A program made the position numbers and the translations under genes. Of a DNA stretch of 64,000 nucleotides, positions 63,786-64,000 are shown piece after piece (within the stretch, counting starts at the first letter, position 1; every line of letters begins with the position of its first letter). The notes under the pieces were generated by a model. That model was given only the letters and a program-made list of their open reading frames with translations, searched no databases and had not been told where the DNA came from. Origin of the DNA: Pyropia yezoensis (lineage: Eukaryota; Rhodophyta; Bangiophyceae; Bangiales; Bangiaceae); the NCBI GenBank assembly GCA_009829735.1, contig CM020619.1:28050063-28114062 (forward strand), written 5' to 3'.

Positions 63786-64000
63786 ATCGTCGGCGACCGG
63801 AACCACTGTATTTCACTGCATGTTTTCCTGTATTTCAACGCATGTTTGAAATGCAGTAGATATAGGCAGATGCTTGCAACTCAGGCACCGAAAAAGGGCA
63901 GCAAGATTCGTGTGATGCACCATACACCACGTGTATTGCATCCCGTAACACACCTCAATGCAAGCTAGATTGCAGTGTGAAGCACATAGAGTTGAATAGG
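63786..64000 (-). repeat. Right arm of the ≥215-bp inverted repeat (reaches window end)
   Basis: Reverse complement of 62366-62580, 214 of 215 positions. It runs to the last base of the window, so the repeat or element may extend further. Confidence 0.95.

Overview
The window looks like nuclear DNA of a photosynthetic eukaryote, most likely a bangiophyte red alga (Porphyra/Pyropia type). This is an inference from three things: very high GC with long poly-G/poly-C runs, mostly intronless genes with metazoan-like GCCGCCATG start contexts, and a gene set that mixes plastid or plant-type proteins (CRY-DASH, ABC1K kinase, plant-type iPGM, Pdx1) with general eukaryotic ones (cap methyltransferase, DHX16/Prp2, Dim1, MED19, NDUFA9). 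I see no rRNA, tRNA, CRISPR array or operon.

Layout. 1-8 kb: CRY-DASH (+), a secreted Cys-rich protein (-), mRNA cap guanine-N7 methyltransferase (+) and complex I subunit NDUFA9 (-). 8-12.7 kb: a GC-rich low-complexity desert with a 26-bp tandem repeat, copy 1 of a 119-bp MITE and many microsatellites. 12.7-23.6 kb: an unusual macro-like/TIR/Raf-like kinase fusion (+), DHX16-type DEAH helicase (-), a SRPBCC lipid-binding-like protein (+) and iPGM (-). 26.4-28.9 kb: an unknown protein split by an in-frame stop, with a C-terminal part rich in SUMO-interaction-like motifs. 29.2-37.5 kb: a three-exon pseudouridine synthase (-), ABC1K kinase (+) and Dim1 rRNA methyltransferase (+). 37.7-38.8 kb: a degenerate hAT-like element. 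39.1-47.5 kb: a DOMON-Hint secreted protein (-), Pdx1 PLP synthase (+), a TLC-domain protein (-), MITE copy 2 and MED19 (+). 47.9-51.3 kb: a six-exon AGCVIII/flippase-kinase-type kinase (-), the only intron-rich gene.

From about 52 kb to the end the DNA changes. GC falls, poly-G/C runs become rare and no host gene is recognisable. This part holds a 1.27-kb TIR element, a 454-bp MITE, a dead 1.3-kb Tc1/mariner DD37E element with clear TIRs and a TA duplication, a tandem array of ~455-bp monomers, and a near-perfect 215-bp inverted repeat whose outer arm runs into the window edge. It looks like a transposon-rich, perhaps subtelomeric or heterochromatic, block beside a gene-rich block.

The genes are not an operon or pathway. 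They are independent housekeeping genes, often in divergent or convergent pairs. The most novel-looking item is the 1,224-aa protein at 12723-16397, which joins a bacterial-style macro-like plus TIR module to a complete eukaryotic TKL kinase behind a potential N-myristoylation site. Several reading frames break exactly in homopolymers, so assembly error and true pseudogenisation must be separated there.
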